Notes under the pieces: generated by a model
Seen by the model: the letters and a program-made list of their open reading frames with translations, nothing else
Told to the model about the DNA's origin: nothing
The model's database searches: none
Translations under genes and position numbers: made by a program
Shown: piece after piece, positions 43,842 to 53,062 of the stretch
Position numbering within the stretch: the first letter of the stretch is position 1
Layout of the letters: every line of letters begins with the position of its first letter
DNA from: Pilimelia terevasa
GTDB lineage: Bacteria; Actinomycetota; Actinomycetes; Mycobacteriales; Micromonosporaceae
DNA length: 64,000 nucleotides
NCBI RefSeq assembly: GCF_014647915.1
Contig: NZ_BMQC01000005.1
Coordinates: 186,001-250,000, forward strand
Reading direction: 5' to 3'

Positions 43842-44486
43842 CTACCGGCGCAGGTGGTCCAGCCAGTCCAGGATCGCCTCCAGCGCGCCGATCCCGGCGT
43901 CGCTGGTGAGCAGGTCGGCGCTGCGGCCCGGGAACAGCAGCGGGCCGCCGCCGTAGCCGGCGGCCTCGGCCGCGAGCGCCGCCGCCGAGGTGCCCGGGTC
44001 GTCCGGGCAGCCGGCGACCAGCACCGCGGGGGCGCCGGCCAGCGCCTCGGGTACGCCGAGCCGCCAGCGCCGCCAGCGCCCGAGCGGGGCCGGGGCCAGC
44101 AGTACCGCCGCGGCGGCCGGGTACCGGGCCAGGGCGTACCGGGCGACGACGGCGCCGTGGCCGAAGCCGACCAGGACGCCGCGACGCGGCAGCCCGGCGG
44201 CGACCTGGACGACGTCGTGCACGCACGTGCGCATCGCGGCGGCGGTCCGCGGGGCGGCGCCGGTCCGCGGGCTCAGCGCGTACGCCGGGTGGCCGCGGCC
44301 GGCGGCCCGGTCGAGCCAGCGGGCGGCGAAGCTCTCGGCGCCGTGCCCGCGGTCGGGGAGCATCAGCAGCGGCGGCCGGGGCGGGTCGGCGTCGTCCTCG
44401 GGCGTGGCGTGCAGCACCTGCCGGGCGTGCGGCAGCACGGGGTCCGCCCAGTCGGCGGTGCGCACGACGCGGGGGCGGCCGGTCAC
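43842..44486 (-). CDS. Alpha/beta-hydrolase-fold protein lacking the catalytic Ser and His
   Basis: 214-residue single-domain hydrolase-fold protein (PPLLMLPDRGHGAESFAARW, then VLVGFGHGAVVARYALARYP). The nucleophile elbow is G107-F-G109-H-G111: Gly stands where Ser, Cys or Asp is required. The C-terminus PGRSADLLTSDAG also lacks the expected catalytic His, so it is probably not an esterase. GTG 44486 overlaps the monooxygenase stop (GTGA), suggesting a joint role. Possibly a binding or chaperone-like relative. Confidence 0.72.
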   Translation of the reverse strand: MTGRPRVVRTADWADPVLPHARQVLHATPEDDADPPRPPLLMLPDRGHGAESFAARWLDRAAGRGHPAYALSPRTGAAPRTAAAMRTCVHDVVQVAAGLPRRGVLVGFGHGAVVARYALARYPAAAAVLLAPAPLGRWRRWRLGVPEALAGAPAVLVAGCPDDPGTSAAALAAEAAGYGGGPLLFPGRSADLLTSDAGIGALEAILDWLDHLRR

Positions 44487-45844
44487 GGGCGGGACTCCAT
44501 CCGGTCGAGCAGGTCCTGGAGGGCGGCGAGGTAGCGGTGCGGGTCGACCTCGGCCCAGTGCCGGTCGGAGTCGACCGTCGGCAGCCGCAGCGCGCCGGTC
44601 CCCCGGAACAGGGTGGGGCGCACGGCGGCCGCCCGCGCCGGGTCGGCGTGCCACAGCCGCAGCCAGCGGGCCGCGGCCACGCTCTGCCAGTGCAGCATCA
44701 CCGGCGCCCCGCCGGGGAACTGCGGCAGGCCGACCACGGCGAGGGTGGGGTGGTCGGGGGCGAACAGGTGCAGGCCCAGCCGCGGCCGCTCCCCGCCGCC
44801 GAGCAGGTCGTCGGGCAGGAAGTCGTGGCGCGGGCGGTAGCCGGTCGCGAAGACGACGACCTCCGGGTCGATGGTCCGGCCGTCGGCGAGGATCACCCCG
44901 TGCGCGGTGAACCGGTCGATGTCGGCGACCGGGGTGACCAGGCCGTGTCCGATGTGGTGCGGGAGCATCGAGTTCACGGTCGGGTGGGTGCCCAGCGGCG
45001 GGTGGTCGGGGCGGGGCAGGCCGAGCCGGGTCGGCTCGCCCACCGCGTGCCGCAGCAGGCCGGCCAGCAGCCGGCGCCGCCAGCGCCGGGGCAGCCGCAG
45101 CGCCCGGAGCCGGGCCGCGGCCTGGTCCAGCGGCCGGCCGAGGAGGTACTTGGGGTACAGCCAGTAGCCGCGCCGGGTCGAGTACCAGGTGGCTGCCGCC
45201 GGGCTGGCCGCCGCGACAGCCAGGTCGGCGGCGGTGTTGCCGCCGCCGACGACCAGGACCCGCCGGTCGCGCAGGGCGGCCGGCTCCTTGCACTCGGCGG
45301 CGTGCAGCAGCCGGCCGAGGTAGGCGTCCTGGCCCGGGTACGCCGGCAGCACCGGGTCCCAGTGGTGGCCGTTGGCCACGACCAGGCCCGCGTACCGGGT
45401 GACCCGCCGCGGCCCGGCGCCGCCGGTACCGCCGGTGCTGACGTCCCAGCGCAGGTCGTGGGTGGGGCTGACCCGGTGCACCTCGGTGCCGAACCAGATG
45501 TCGCGGCGCAGGTCGAAGTGCGCGGCGTAGCGCTCCAGGTAATCCCGGAACTGGCTGTGGTGCGGGTAGTCCGGCCAGTGGTCGGGCATCGGGAAGTCGG
45601 GGTACCCGGTCAGCGGCCGGGACGTGATGAGGTGGGTGGCGGCGGTGACGGGGCTGCGCTCGTGGCGCCAGTTCCACAGCCCGCCGACGTCGGTCTCCCG
45701 CTCGTAGCAGTCGACCTCGAAGCCGTGCTCGCGCAGGTTCTTGACCGCCGCCAGGCCGGCCGCGCCGGCCCCGATGACGCAGACCGCGCCGCCGCGGTCG
45801 GCCGACACCGCCCCGCCGTCGGCGACCGCGGAATCGTTGCTCAC
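44483..45844 (-). CDS. Flavin-containing monooxygenase
   Basis: 453-residue FAD/NADPH enzyme. FAD-binding GxGxxG is in VCVIGAGAAGLAAV (residues 21-34), the second nucleotide motif in VLVVGGGNTAADLA (about 199-212), and an FMO-like fingerprint is YLGRLLHAAECKEP just before it. VGGLWNW and FATGYRPRHDF are also typical. It should oxygenate N or S atoms of small substrates. GTG 45844 follows GGAGGA. Translationally coupled to the degenerate hydrolase downstream. Confidence 0.9.
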   Translation of the reverse strand: MSNDSAVADGGAVSADRGGAVCVIGAGAAGLAAVKNLREHGFEVDCYERETDVGGLWNWRHERSPVTAATHLITSRPLTGYPDFPMPDHWPDYPHHSQFRDYLERYAAHFDLRRDIWFGTEVHRVSPTHDLRWDVSTGGTGGAGPRRVTRYAGLVVANGHHWDPVLPAYPGQDAYLGRLLHAAECKEPAALRDRRVLVVGGGNTAADLAVAAASPAAATWYSTRRGYWLYPKYLLGRPLDQAAARLRALRLPRRWRRRLLAGLLRHAVGEPTRLGLPRPDHPPLGTHPTVNSMLPHHIGHGLVTPVADIDRFTAHGVILADGRTIDPEVVVFATGYRPRHDFLPDDLLGGGERPRLGLHLFAPDHPTLAVVGLPQFPGGAPVMLHWQSVAAARWLRLWHADPARAAAVRPTLFRGTGALRLPTVDSDRHWAEVDPHRYLAALQDLLDRMESRP

Positions 45845-45952
45845 CTGTCCTCCTCGTCACCTGCCGGCCCGCGGGCGGCGTGCGTCCCGCCGGTCGGCTG
45901 CACAGTGGATCCTGCCCCGCGGCGTCGCAGGGTGTAAAGCGCGCCCCGGCGC

Positions 45953-46630
45953 TCAGGGCAGCGCGAGCCGGGCGAGCACCGGGAAGTGGTCGCTGGCCCG
46001 GCGGCTGTCCGGTGTGTCCAGGACGTCGTACGCCAGCAGGCGCGGCCCGCCGGCGGCGAGCAGGACGTCGATCCGGCGGCAGGCGCCCGCGACGGGGTAC
46101 GTGGGGCGCGCGTCGCCGGCCTCGACCGCCAGGTCCGTCAACCCCTCGGCGAGGGCGCGGTAGGCCGGCCCGCCGGGGTCGTCGTTGAGGTCGGCACCGA
46201 CGATCAGCGGCCCGGCCACGGCCCGGGCGGCCGCCGCGAACAGGCGCGCCTGCGCGGGGCGCTCGGCCGGGTCGGTGGACAGGTGGGTACCGGCGACGGT
46301 GAACCGGCGCCCGGCCACCACGCAGTCGACGAAGGTCGCGCCGCGCAGGTGCCGCCCGGGCGTGAGCGGGTACCGCAGCGACCGGCCGGCGGTGACCCCG
46401 ACCCGCAGGCTGGTCAGGACGACGTTGCCGAGCGAGGGCAGGCCCCCGGCGGCGACGACCAGGCCCAGCCGGTGGGCGAGCCGGGCGCAGGCGGTCCGCC
46501 AGCGCCAGCGCCGCGGTCCCTCCTGGACGATCACGACGTCCGGCCGGGCGGCGCGCACGGTGGCGGCCAGGGCGCTCAGGTCGTCGCGCTGGGTGTGCAC
46601 GTTGTACGACATGACGGTCAGTGCGACCAC
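45953..46630 (-). CDS. Endonuclease/exonuclease/phosphatase-family protein
   Basis: 225-residue EEP-fold phosphodiesterase. The conserved motifs appear in order: MSYNVH, VIVQEGP, GTHLS, GADLNDDPGG and SDHFPV, which supply the Mg ligands and catalytic His. No signal peptide. Substrates of the family range from DNA and RNA to sphingomyelin and inositol phosphates, so the target is open. GTG 46630 follows GGGGAGGG. Confidence 0.88.
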   Translation of the reverse strand: MVALTVMSYNVHTQRDDLSALAATVRAARPDVVIVQEGPRRWRWRTACARLAHRLGLVVAAGGLPSLGNVVLTSLRVGVTAGRSLRYPLTPGRHLRGATFVDCVVAGRRFTVAGTHLSTDPAERPAQARLFAAAARAVAGPLIVGADLNDDPGGPAYRALAEGLTDLAVEAGDARPTYPVAGACRRIDVLLAAGGPRLLAYDVLDTPDSRRASDHFPVLARLALP

Positions 46631-46691
46631 GGGTCACCCTCCCCAGAGTGTGCCGGCCCGCGGGGGGCCGGGCCGGTCGTGCGCCGGGCGG

Positions 46692-47645
46692 CTAGCCGCC
46701 GCGGGCGAGGTCCGCCGCGCCGACGACCCCCGCGTCGTTGCCGCGCACGGCGGCCGTGACCGTCGCGGCGGGGTAGCGCCCCCGCCGGCCGAGCTGCTCC
46801 GCGTACGCCGCCCGGGCGGGGGCGAGCAGGAGTTCGCCCGCGTCGGCGACTCCCCCACCGACAACGAACGTGTGCGGGTCGAGGATCTGCGTCCAGTCCG
46901 CGCAGGCCGCGCCGAGCCAGCCGCCGATCTCGGCGAACGCCGCGCGGGCGACCGGGTCGCCGGCCCCCGCGGCCGCCGTGACCATCGGGCCGCTGACCGC
47001 CGCCGGGTCGCCGCCCGCCCGGCGCAGCAGGTCCGCCGCCGCGGCCGGGTCGGCCCGCGCGCCCGCGCGGGCGGCCTCCACCAGGGCGGTGCCGCTGGCG
47101 TACCGCTCCAGGCAGCCGCGCCGCCCGCACGGGCAGGGCCGGCCGTCCGGGACGACGCGCACGTGCCCCAGCTCGGCGGCGATCCCCTGGGCCCCGCGGT
47201 ACAGGCGGCCGCCCAGCACGATCCCGCCGCCGACACCCGTGCCCACGGTCACCATCACCATCGTGGCGCCGGGGTCCGCGGCGGCGCAGGCGCCGAACCG
47301 GTACTCGGCCCAGGCGGCGACGTTCGCGTCGTTCTCCACCACCACCGGCAGGCCGACGGCGGCGGCGACGGCGTCGCGCAGCGGCTCGTCGCGCCACGGC
47401 AGGTGCGGCCCGTACCGGACGACGGACCGGCCGGCGTCGATCCAGCCGGCCGCCCCGATGCCGACGGCCGTCACCGGGTGCTGCGCGGCCAGCCCGGCGG
47501 CCACCTCGACCACCTGGGCGCGCAGCTTGTCCGGGTCCCCGGCGCTCGTCGGGCGACGGAGCCGGGCGACGATCCGGCCCGCCGGGTCCACCACCGCGGC
47601 GGCGATCTTGGTGCCGCCGATGTCGATGCCGACGGCCAGGCTCAT
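46692..47645 (-). CDS. ROK-family glucokinase
   Basis: 317-residue sugar kinase. The ATP phosphate motif GIDIGGTK is at residues 6-13, the catalytic ENDANVAAWAE near 100, ExGH as AELGHVRV, and the zinc motif CPCGRRGCLE follows. No N-terminal HTH, so it is a kinase rather than a ROK repressor. ATG 47645 overlaps the upstream gene stop (ATGA). Confidence 0.9.
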   Translation of the reverse strand: MSLAVGIDIGGTKIAAAVVDPAGRIVARLRRPTSAGDPDKLRAQVVEVAAGLAAQHPVTAVGIGAAGWIDAGRSVVRYGPHLPWRDEPLRDAVAAAVGLPVVVENDANVAAWAEYRFGACAAADPGATMVMVTVGTGVGGGIVLGGRLYRGAQGIAAELGHVRVVPDGRPCPCGRRGCLERYASGTALVEAARAGARADPAAAADLLRRAGGDPAAVSGPMVTAAAGAGDPVARAAFAEIGGWLGAACADWTQILDPHTFVVGGGVADAGELLLAPARAAYAEQLGRRGRYPAATVTAAVRGNDAGVVGAADLARGG

Positions 47646-48088
47646 CCGCGCGGCTCCGCCACCGGCCGCCGGATCGGCTTGCGGACCGCCTTCTTCGCCA
47701 TGGGCGTGGGCGGCGGCCCGTCGGCGTCCCGGGTGGCCGTGCGCCAGGCGTCCGCAGGCGCCGGCCGCGCGTCCCCGCCGGACGCCGGGCCGGGCTCGCC
47801 AGCGGACTGCCGCGCCTGCGCCCCGTCGGCCGGGGCGGTGGCGCCGGCCTCGGCGACGCTGCGCAGGAGGCTGGTCAGGCCGGCGGCGAAGTCGGCCGCG
47901 CCGGCCGCCAGCCGCTCGGCGAACTCGGGGCTCGGGTCGCGCAGCGCCGTGATGGCCCGGCACAGCGGGCACACGCAGCACGGGTTGCCCTCGGCGAGGC
48001 CGTCGACCCGCTGGGCGGCGGTGGACGCCATCGCCAGCGCGGTGGCGACCAGCCGCTGCGCCTCGTGCCGGGCGGCGGAGCCGGTCAC
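47642..48088 (-). CDS. Rv2186c-like hypothetical protein with CCVCPLC motif
   Basis: 148-residue protein. The N-terminal helix pair carries GNPCCVCPLCRAITAL, a Cys cluster that could bind zinc. The rest is Ala/Gly/Pro-rich and the tail is basic (MAKKAVRKPIRRP). It overlaps both neighbours by 4 bases (GTGA with the SRPBCC gene, ATGA with glucokinase), so the three genes form one operon. The Rv2185c-Rv2186c order in M. tuberculosis suggests homology by position. Function unknown. Confidence 0.75.
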   Translation of the reverse strand: MTGSAARHEAQRLVATALAMASTAAQRVDGLAEGNPCCVCPLCRAITALRDPSPEFAERLAAGAADFAAGLTSLLRSVAEAGATAPADGAQARQSAGEPGPASGGDARPAPADAWRTATRDADGPPPTPMAKKAVRKPIRRPVAEPRG

Positions 48089-48528
48089 CGCGCCTCCGCC
48101 CGCGTCTTCATCTCCCGCAGGGCGGTGTCCAGGATCTTGCGCTCGGCCTTCTTCTTGAACATCCCCAGCATCGGGATCGCCAGGTCCACCGACAGCGTGT
48201 ACGTCACGTCCGTCGTGCCGTCGGCGTTGCCGACGATGTCGTACGCGCCGTCCTGCCGCTTCTGCACGCTGGAGGGCGCCGCCAGGTGCCACTGGATCCG
48301 GGACAGGTCGGCCGCGTACTCGTAGACCAGCGTGTACTCGTCGGCGAACATGCCCGCGTCCACCGCGAAGCGGACCTCGTGGGCGTACCCGTCCTCGTAC
48401 TCGCTGAGCACCTCGACGGTCTTGATCGCGTCGACCCAGCCAGGGTACGACGCGAAGTCGCAGATCACCTCGGTGACCCGCGCCGCCGGGGCGGCGATCT
48501 GAATTGTCTGTGTCGAGGAGTCCGCCAT
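48085..48528 (-). CDS. SRPBCC (polyketide cyclase/lipid-transfer-like) protein, Rv2185c family
   Basis: 147-residue START/Bet v1-like fold protein with a hydrophobic ligand cavity. It starts MADSSTQTIQIAAPAARVTEVICDF and includes YPGWVDAIKTVEVL and the C-terminal helix FKKKAERKILDTALREMK, closely matching the pattern of Rv2185c (TB16.3). It is divergent from fadD15 as in M. tuberculosis. ATG 48528 is 6 bases after TAGCCT, so leaderless expression is likely. The ligand is unknown. Confidence 0.9.
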   Translation of the reverse strand: MADSSTQTIQIAAPAARVTEVICDFASYPGWVDAIKTVEVLSEYEDGYAHEVRFAVDAGMFADEYTLVYEYAADLSRIQWHLAAPSSVQKRQDGAYDIVGNADGTTDVTYTLSVDLAIPMLGMFKKKAERKILDTALREMKTRAEAR

Positions 48529-48534
48529 GCGGGC

Positions 48535-48540
48535 AGGCTA
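48535..48540 (-). promoter_or_regulatory. Predicted -10 element of leaderless SRPBCC transcript
   Basis: Minus-strand TAGCCT, 6 bases before the ATG at 48528. Confidence 0.5.
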
Positions 48541-48654
48541 CCCCGTACCCCACCCGATTCTGGCTACCGTAGGGGCAGGCGTCGCCGAACGGGTCGGCGC
48601 CGCGCCCTTTCCGCGCGCGCGGAACCCGCGGGGGCGTGGACGAGACGAGGTGCC

Positions 48655-50451
48655 ATGCGCGAGTACACCGTGTCCCCGCTGGTCGAGTTCGCCCCGGACG
48701 AGCACCTGACCGACCCGGTGTGGCGGCACGCCGCCAGCCACCCCGAGCATCCGGCCGTCCTGCGCCCCGACCCGGCCGGGGGGTGGACCCCGGTCACGTG
48801 CGCCGCGCTGCACCACGACGTGCGCACCCTCGCCCGCGGCCTGCTCGCCGCGGGGATCCAGCCGGGCGACCGGGTGGGGCTGATGAGCCGCACGCGGTAC
48901 GAGTGGACGCTGGTGGACTACGCCGTCTGGGCGTGCGGCGCGGTGACCGTGCCGATCTACGAGACCTCCAGCGCCGAGCAGGTGGCGTGGATCCTGTCCG
49001 ACTCCGGCGCGGTGGCCTGCGTGGTGGAGACCGACGCGCACGCCGACCTGGTCGGGCACCCGGCCGCGCACCTGCCGGAGCTGCGCGAGGTGTGGCGGAT
49101 CGACGCGGGCGACCTCGCCGCGCTCGCCGACCGCGGCGCCGACGTGCCCGCCGAGCAGGTCGAGGCCCGCCGGGCGGCCGCCGGGATCGACGACCTGGCC
49201 ACGATCATCTACACCAGCGGCACCACCGGCCGCCCCAAGGGCTGCGAGCTGACCCACCGCAACATGTACGCCGATATCGGCAACGCCCTGCCGCTGCTGC
49301 GCGGGGTGTTCGACGAGAACGCCACCACCCTGCTGTTCCTGCCGCTGGCGCACGCCTTCGCCCGGCTGATCCAGATCGGCGCGATCCAGAGCCGGGCCAC
49401 CCTGGGCCACACGGCGGACCTGCTGAACCTCGCCCAGACGATCCGCGAGTTCCGGCCGACGTTCCTGCTGTCGGTGCCGCGGGTGTTCGAGAAGGTGTAC
49501 AACACGGCGCGGCAGAAGGCCGCCGCCGAGGGCAAGTCGACGATCTTCGCGCGGGCCGAGAAGGTCGCCGTCACGTACAGCCAGGCCCTGGACACCGGCG
49601 GCCCGGGCCTGCCGCTGCGCCTGGAGCACGCCCTGTTCGACAGGCTCGTGTACCGCAAGCTGCGCGCCGCCCTCGGCGGCCGGTGCACCGGCGCGATGGC
49701 CGGCGGCGCCCCGCTGGGCGCGCGCCTGGCGCACTTCTTCCGCGGCGTCGGGATCACCGTCTACGAGGGGTACGGCCTGACCGAGACCTCCCCGGCCGCC
49801 ACGGTCAGCCTGCCCGGCGCCACCCGGATCGGCTCGGTCGGGCGGGCGCTGCCCGGGGTCGGCCTGCGGATCGCCGACGACGGCGAGATCCTCATCGGCG
49901 GCGACATCGTGTTCCGGGGGTACTGGAACAACCCGGCGGCGACCGCCGAGGCGCTGACCGGGGACGGCTGGCTGCGCACCGGCGACCTCGGCGCCCTGGA
50001 CGACGACGGGTACCTGCGCATCACCGGCCGCAAGAAGGAGATCATCGTGACGGCCGGCGGCAAGAACGTCGCCCCGGCCGGGCTGGAGGACCAGCTCCGC
50101 GCCCACCCGCTAGTCAGCCAGTGCATGGTCGTCGGCGACGGGCGGCCGTTCATCGCCGCCCTGGTGACCCTCGACGAGACCGCCCTGCCGGCGTGGCTGG
50201 CCGCCCACGGCCGGCCCGCCGACACCGCCCTCGCCGAGCTCCGCGACGACCCGACGCTGCGGACCCAGCTCCAGGAGGCCGTCGACGCGGTGAACGCCAC
50301 CGTCTCGCAGGCCGAGTCGATCCGCACGTTCCGGGTGCTGCCCCGCGACTTCACCGAGGCCACCGGCGAACTGACGCCGTCACTCAAGGTCAAGCGCCGC
50401 GTCGTCCTGGAGCAGTACGCCGACGAGGTGGAGCGGCTGTACCGGCGGTGA
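48655..50451 (+). CDS. fadD15: Long-chain fatty-acid-CoA ligase (FadD15-like)
   Basis: 598-residue ANL-superfamily adenylating enzyme activating fatty acids to acyl-CoA through acyl-AMP. The P-loop is TIIYTSGTTGRPKG near residue 183. YEGYGLTETSP, GDLGALDDDGYLRITGRKKEIIVTAGGKNVAP and LTPSLKVKRR (catalytic Lys) follow in the order of long-chain ligases. ATG 48655 has GAGG upstream. Same position and orientation as M. tuberculosis fadD15 (Rv2187). Confidence 0.93.
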   Translation: MREYTVSPLVEFAPDEHLTDPVWRHAASHPEHPAVLRPDPAGGWTPVTCAALHHDVRTLARGLLAAGIQPGDRVGLMSRTRYEWTLVDYAVWACGAVTVPIYETSSAEQVAWILSDSGAVACVVETDAHADLVGHPAAHLPELREVWRIDAGDLAALADRGADVPAEQVEARRAAAGIDDLATIIYTSGTTGRPKGCELTHRNMYADIGNALPLLRGVFDENATTLLFLPLAHAFARLIQIGAIQSRATLGHTADLLNLAQTIREFRPTFLLSVPRVFEKVYNTARQKAAAEGKSTIFARAEKVAVTYSQALDTGGPGLPLRLEHALFDRLVYRKLRAALGGRCTGAMAGGAPLGARLAHFFRGVGITVYEGYGLTETSPAATVSLPGATRIGSVGRALPGVGLRIADDGEILIGGDIVFRGYWNNPAATAEALTGDGWLRTGDLGALDDDGYLRITGRKKEIIVTAGGKNVAPAGLEDQLRAHPLVSQCMVVGDGRPFIAALVTLDETALPAWLAAHGRPADTALAELRDDPTLRTQLQEAVDAVNATVSQAESIRTFRVLPRDFTEATGELTPSLKVKRRVVLEQYADEVERLYRR

Positions 50452-50512
50452 CCGCGGCGCGCCCGGGGGCCCGCGGCGCGCCCGGGTGCCGGGCCGGGCC
50501 CGCTCCGGCGTC

Positions 50513-50518
50513 TACGAT
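50513..50518 (+). promoter_or_regulatory. Predicted -10 element of leaderless sensor-kinase transcript
   Basis: TACGAT, then 6 bases, then GTG 50525; no ribosome site. Confidence 0.5.
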
Positions 50519-50524
50519 CGACGG

Positions 50525-52255
50525 GTGCGCTCACCTTCCGGCCCCGGCGAGCGGCCGTCCACCCTGGCGGGGTCGCCGGTCCGCGCCTCCCTGCCGGCGC
50601 TGGCCCGGCTGGCCCTGCTCCTGCTCGCGGCCGTCCTCGGCCCCGCCGTCACCGCCCCGTCGGCCCTGCTCTGGCTGCTGCCGCTCGCCGGCTGCGGCGC
50701 GTGGGCCGCGGCGGCGCCGCGCGCGGCGTGGGCCGCGGCCGGCCGGTTTGCCGAGGTGGTCGTGGCCGCGCTCGCCGCGGCCGGCTTCGCCGCCGGGGCG
50801 CTGTCGGCCGACCCGGGCGGCGCGGCGCTCGCCGCGGCCGTCGTCCTGCCCTACCTGAGCCTGCCCGTCGCCACCGCGACCTACCTGGGCCGCCCGGCCG
50901 AGGGCGGCGCGCTGCTGGGCACCGGGGTGCTGGCGCTGGGGCTCGCGGCGCTGTTCACGCCGCTGCCCGACGGGCCGCTGCTCACCGACCGGTGGTTCCT
51001 GGTGCTGTCCGCGCAGGCGGTCCTGATCGCCGCGCTGGCCGGCGCGGTCGTCGGCGTGGTCCGCGGCGGGGCCGCCGCCGAGCCGGCCGCGCCCGCCCCG
51101 CCCGCGCCGTACGAGGAGGCCACCCGCCTGCTGACCCAGCTCCGCAGCGTCGCCCGGCAACTGCCCGGCGCCACCCTGGACCCCGGCAGCATCGCCGAGC
51201 ACATGCTGGACGACGTCAAGAACGTCGCCCGCACCGACCGCGCCGCGGTCCTCACGGCCAGCGGCGGCGGCCGGCTCGTCGTCCTGACCGAGTCCGGGGT
51301 GGACCGGGCCGAGTGGGAGGCCACGATCGACTCGGACTCGGCGCTGGCCGAGGCCTGGGCCAGCCAGCAGCCGCAGACCTCGGGCCGGTCGCAGACCCGC
51401 TCGCACGCGGGCGGGGACGTGTCGGCGCTGATCGTCCCGCTGATCGCCGGGGTCCGCACCGTCGGGCTGATGGTGATCGAGGCGGCGGTCACCGGCGCGT
51501 ACCCGGCCGAGGTCGTGGAGAAGGTCACCGCGATCACCGCGCCCGCCGCGCTGCGGCTGGAGGCGGCGCTGCTGTTCGACGAGGTGCGCTCGATCGCCAC
51601 CAACGAGGAGCGGCAGCGGCTCGCCCGGGAGATCCACGACGGCGTGGCCCAGGAGCTGGTGATCGTCGGGTACGGCATCGACAACGCCCTGGCCACCCTG
51701 CCCGAGGGGCCGGGCGCCGACGACACCGCCGAGACGATGCGGATGCTGCGCGGCGAGGTCACCCGGGTGATCACCGAGCTGCGGCTGAGCCTGTTCGAGC
51801 TGCGCAGCGAAGTGGACCGGCACGGGGGGCTCGCCGCGGCGCTGGCCGAGTACGCGCGTACTGTTGCCGCGTCCGCCGGCCTGCGGGTGCACCTGTCCCT
51901 GGACGAGTCGACCAACCGGCTGCCGGCGGCCACGGAGGCCGAGCTGCTGCGGATCGGGCAGGAGGCGATCACCAACGCCCGCAAGCACGCCGCGGCGAGC
52001 AACCTGTGGGTGACGTGCGAGGTCGACCCGCCGTACGCGCGGGTCGAGGTCGCCGACGACGGCAAGGGCCTGCCCGAACGCCGCCCCGACGGGCGGTACG
52101 GGCTGACCATCATGCGGGAACGGACAAACCGCGTACGGGGTCGTTTGGAGATCACTCCACGGGACCCGAACGGCACAAGTGTTGCGGTAGTAGTAGGAAC
52201 TCCGCCCCGACGCGATAGCGTGCGCGATAGCGTGAACGCAGCAGAAACGGAGTAA
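50525..52255 (+). CDS. Sensor histidine kinase with GAF-like region, NarL type
   Basis: 576-residue membrane kinase. The first 185 residues hold about six hydrophobic helices. A GAF-like cytosolic domain (about 200-350) precedes the HisKA_3 box LAREIHDGVAQELV with the phospho-His near residue 375. The HATPase domain shows IGQEAITNARKHA, VEVADDGKGLP and GLTIMRERTNRV. Partner of the response regulator 6 bases downstream. The signal is unknown. Confidence 0.9.
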   Translation: MRSPSGPGERPSTLAGSPVRASLPALARLALLLLAAVLGPAVTAPSALLWLLPLAGCGAWAAAAPRAAWAAAGRFAEVVVAALAAAGFAAGALSADPGGAALAAAVVLPYLSLPVATATYLGRPAEGGALLGTGVLALGLAALFTPLPDGPLLTDRWFLVLSAQAVLIAALAGAVVGVVRGGAAAEPAAPAPPAPYEEATRLLTQLRSVARQLPGATLDPGSIAEHMLDDVKNVARTDRAAVLTASGGGRLVVLTESGVDRAEWEATIDSDSALAEAWASQQPQTSGRSQTRSHAGGDVSALIVPLIAGVRTVGLMVIEAAVTGAYPAEVVEKVTAITAPAALRLEAALLFDEVRSIATNEERQRLAREIHDGVAQELVIVGYGIDNALATLPEGPGADDTAETMRMLRGEVTRVITELRLSLFELRSEVDRHGGLAAALAEYARTVAASAGLRVHLSLDESTNRLPAATEAELLRIGQEAITNARKHAAASNLWVTCEVDPPYARVEVADDGKGLPERRPDGRYGLTIMRERTNRVRGRLEITPRDPNGTSVAVVVGTPPRRDSVRDSVNAAETE

Positions 52256-52261
52256 TCGAGC

Positions 52262-52957
52262 ATGACGACGAGCCCAACCCCGCCCGCGGGCCCCCCGGGA
52301 CCGCCGCCGGGGACGCGCACGAAGATCCTGCTGGTCGACGACCACGACCTGATCCGCAAGGGTCTGCGGCACGCCTTCGAGCGGGACAAGGACTTCGAGG
52401 TCGTGGGTGAGGCGGCGACCGCCGCCGAGGGTGTCCGGCAGGCGGGCGCCCTCCAGCCCGACGTGGTCATCATGGACCTGCGGCTGCCCGACGGCAGCGG
52501 CCTGGAGGCCACCCGCCAGCTCCGCAAGAACAGCGCGACGATGGGCATCGTGGTCCTGACGATGTACGCGGGCGACGACCAGTTGTTCGGGGCGCTGGAG
52601 GCCGGCGCGAGCGCGTTCGTCCCCAAGACGGCCCCCGCCGACGAGGTGGTGGCCGCGGCCCGGCACGCCGCCTCGGCGCCGAGCGCCTTCACCGCAGCCG
52701 ACCTGGCCGACGCCATGAAGCGCCGGCTGGCCCCGGCCGGACCCCAGCTCTCCCCCCGCGAGGGCCAGGTGCTGCGGCTGCTCGCCGACGGCATGAGCGT
52801 GGCCGGCATCGCCAAGCAGCTCTTCGTCAGCGAGTCGACGGCCAAGACGCACATCTCCAAGCTGTACGAGAAGCTCGGCGCGGCCAACCGCGCGCAGGCG
52901 CTGATGACGGCCCTCAAGCTGGGCCTGCTGGAGGCACCGGACGCGCCGAAGTTCTGA
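52262..52957 (+). CDS. LuxR/NarL-family response regulator
   Basis: 231-residue regulator. After a Pro-rich N-terminal extension, the receiver has ILLVDDHDL near residue 23, the phospho-acceptor Asp in VVIMDLRLPDGSG near residue 71, and the conserved LTMY Thr and VPKTA Lys. The HTH begins at QLSPREGQVLRLLADG with STAKTHISKLYEKL. It follows its kinase by 6 bases and ends before a large bidirectional hairpin. Confidence 0.92.
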   Translation: MTTSPTPPAGPPGPPPGTRTKILLVDDHDLIRKGLRHAFERDKDFEVVGEAATAAEGVRQAGALQPDVVIMDLRLPDGSGLEATRQLRKNSATMGIVVLTMYAGDDQLFGALEAGASAFVPKTAPADEVVAAARHAASAPSAFTAADLADAMKRRLAPAGPQLSPREGQVLRLLADGMSVAGIAKQLFVSESTAKTHISKLYEKLGAANRAQALMTALKLGLLEAPDAPKF

Positions 52958-52969
52958 CGGCACGACGGA

Positions 52970-53040
52970 GCGCCGGGGACGGCGGACGGGGCCTTCGCCC
53001 CGCCGCGGTGCCCGGCGTTCCGCCGTCCGCCCCCCGGTGC
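52970..53040. terminator. Nested hairpin between convergent genes
   Basis: Outer arms GGACGGCGGA (52977-52986) and TCCGCCGTCC (53019-53028), extended by near-complementary flanks, enclose GGGGC-CTTC-GCCCC. It sits between gene ends at 52957 (+) and 53063 (-). Confidence 0.6.
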
Positions 53041-53062
53041 TGAGCCGGCGGCGCCCGGCGGG

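Noticed and set aside
46692-47645. ROK transcriptional repressor
   Set aside because: No N-terminal HTH is present; the protein begins with the kinase ATP motif.
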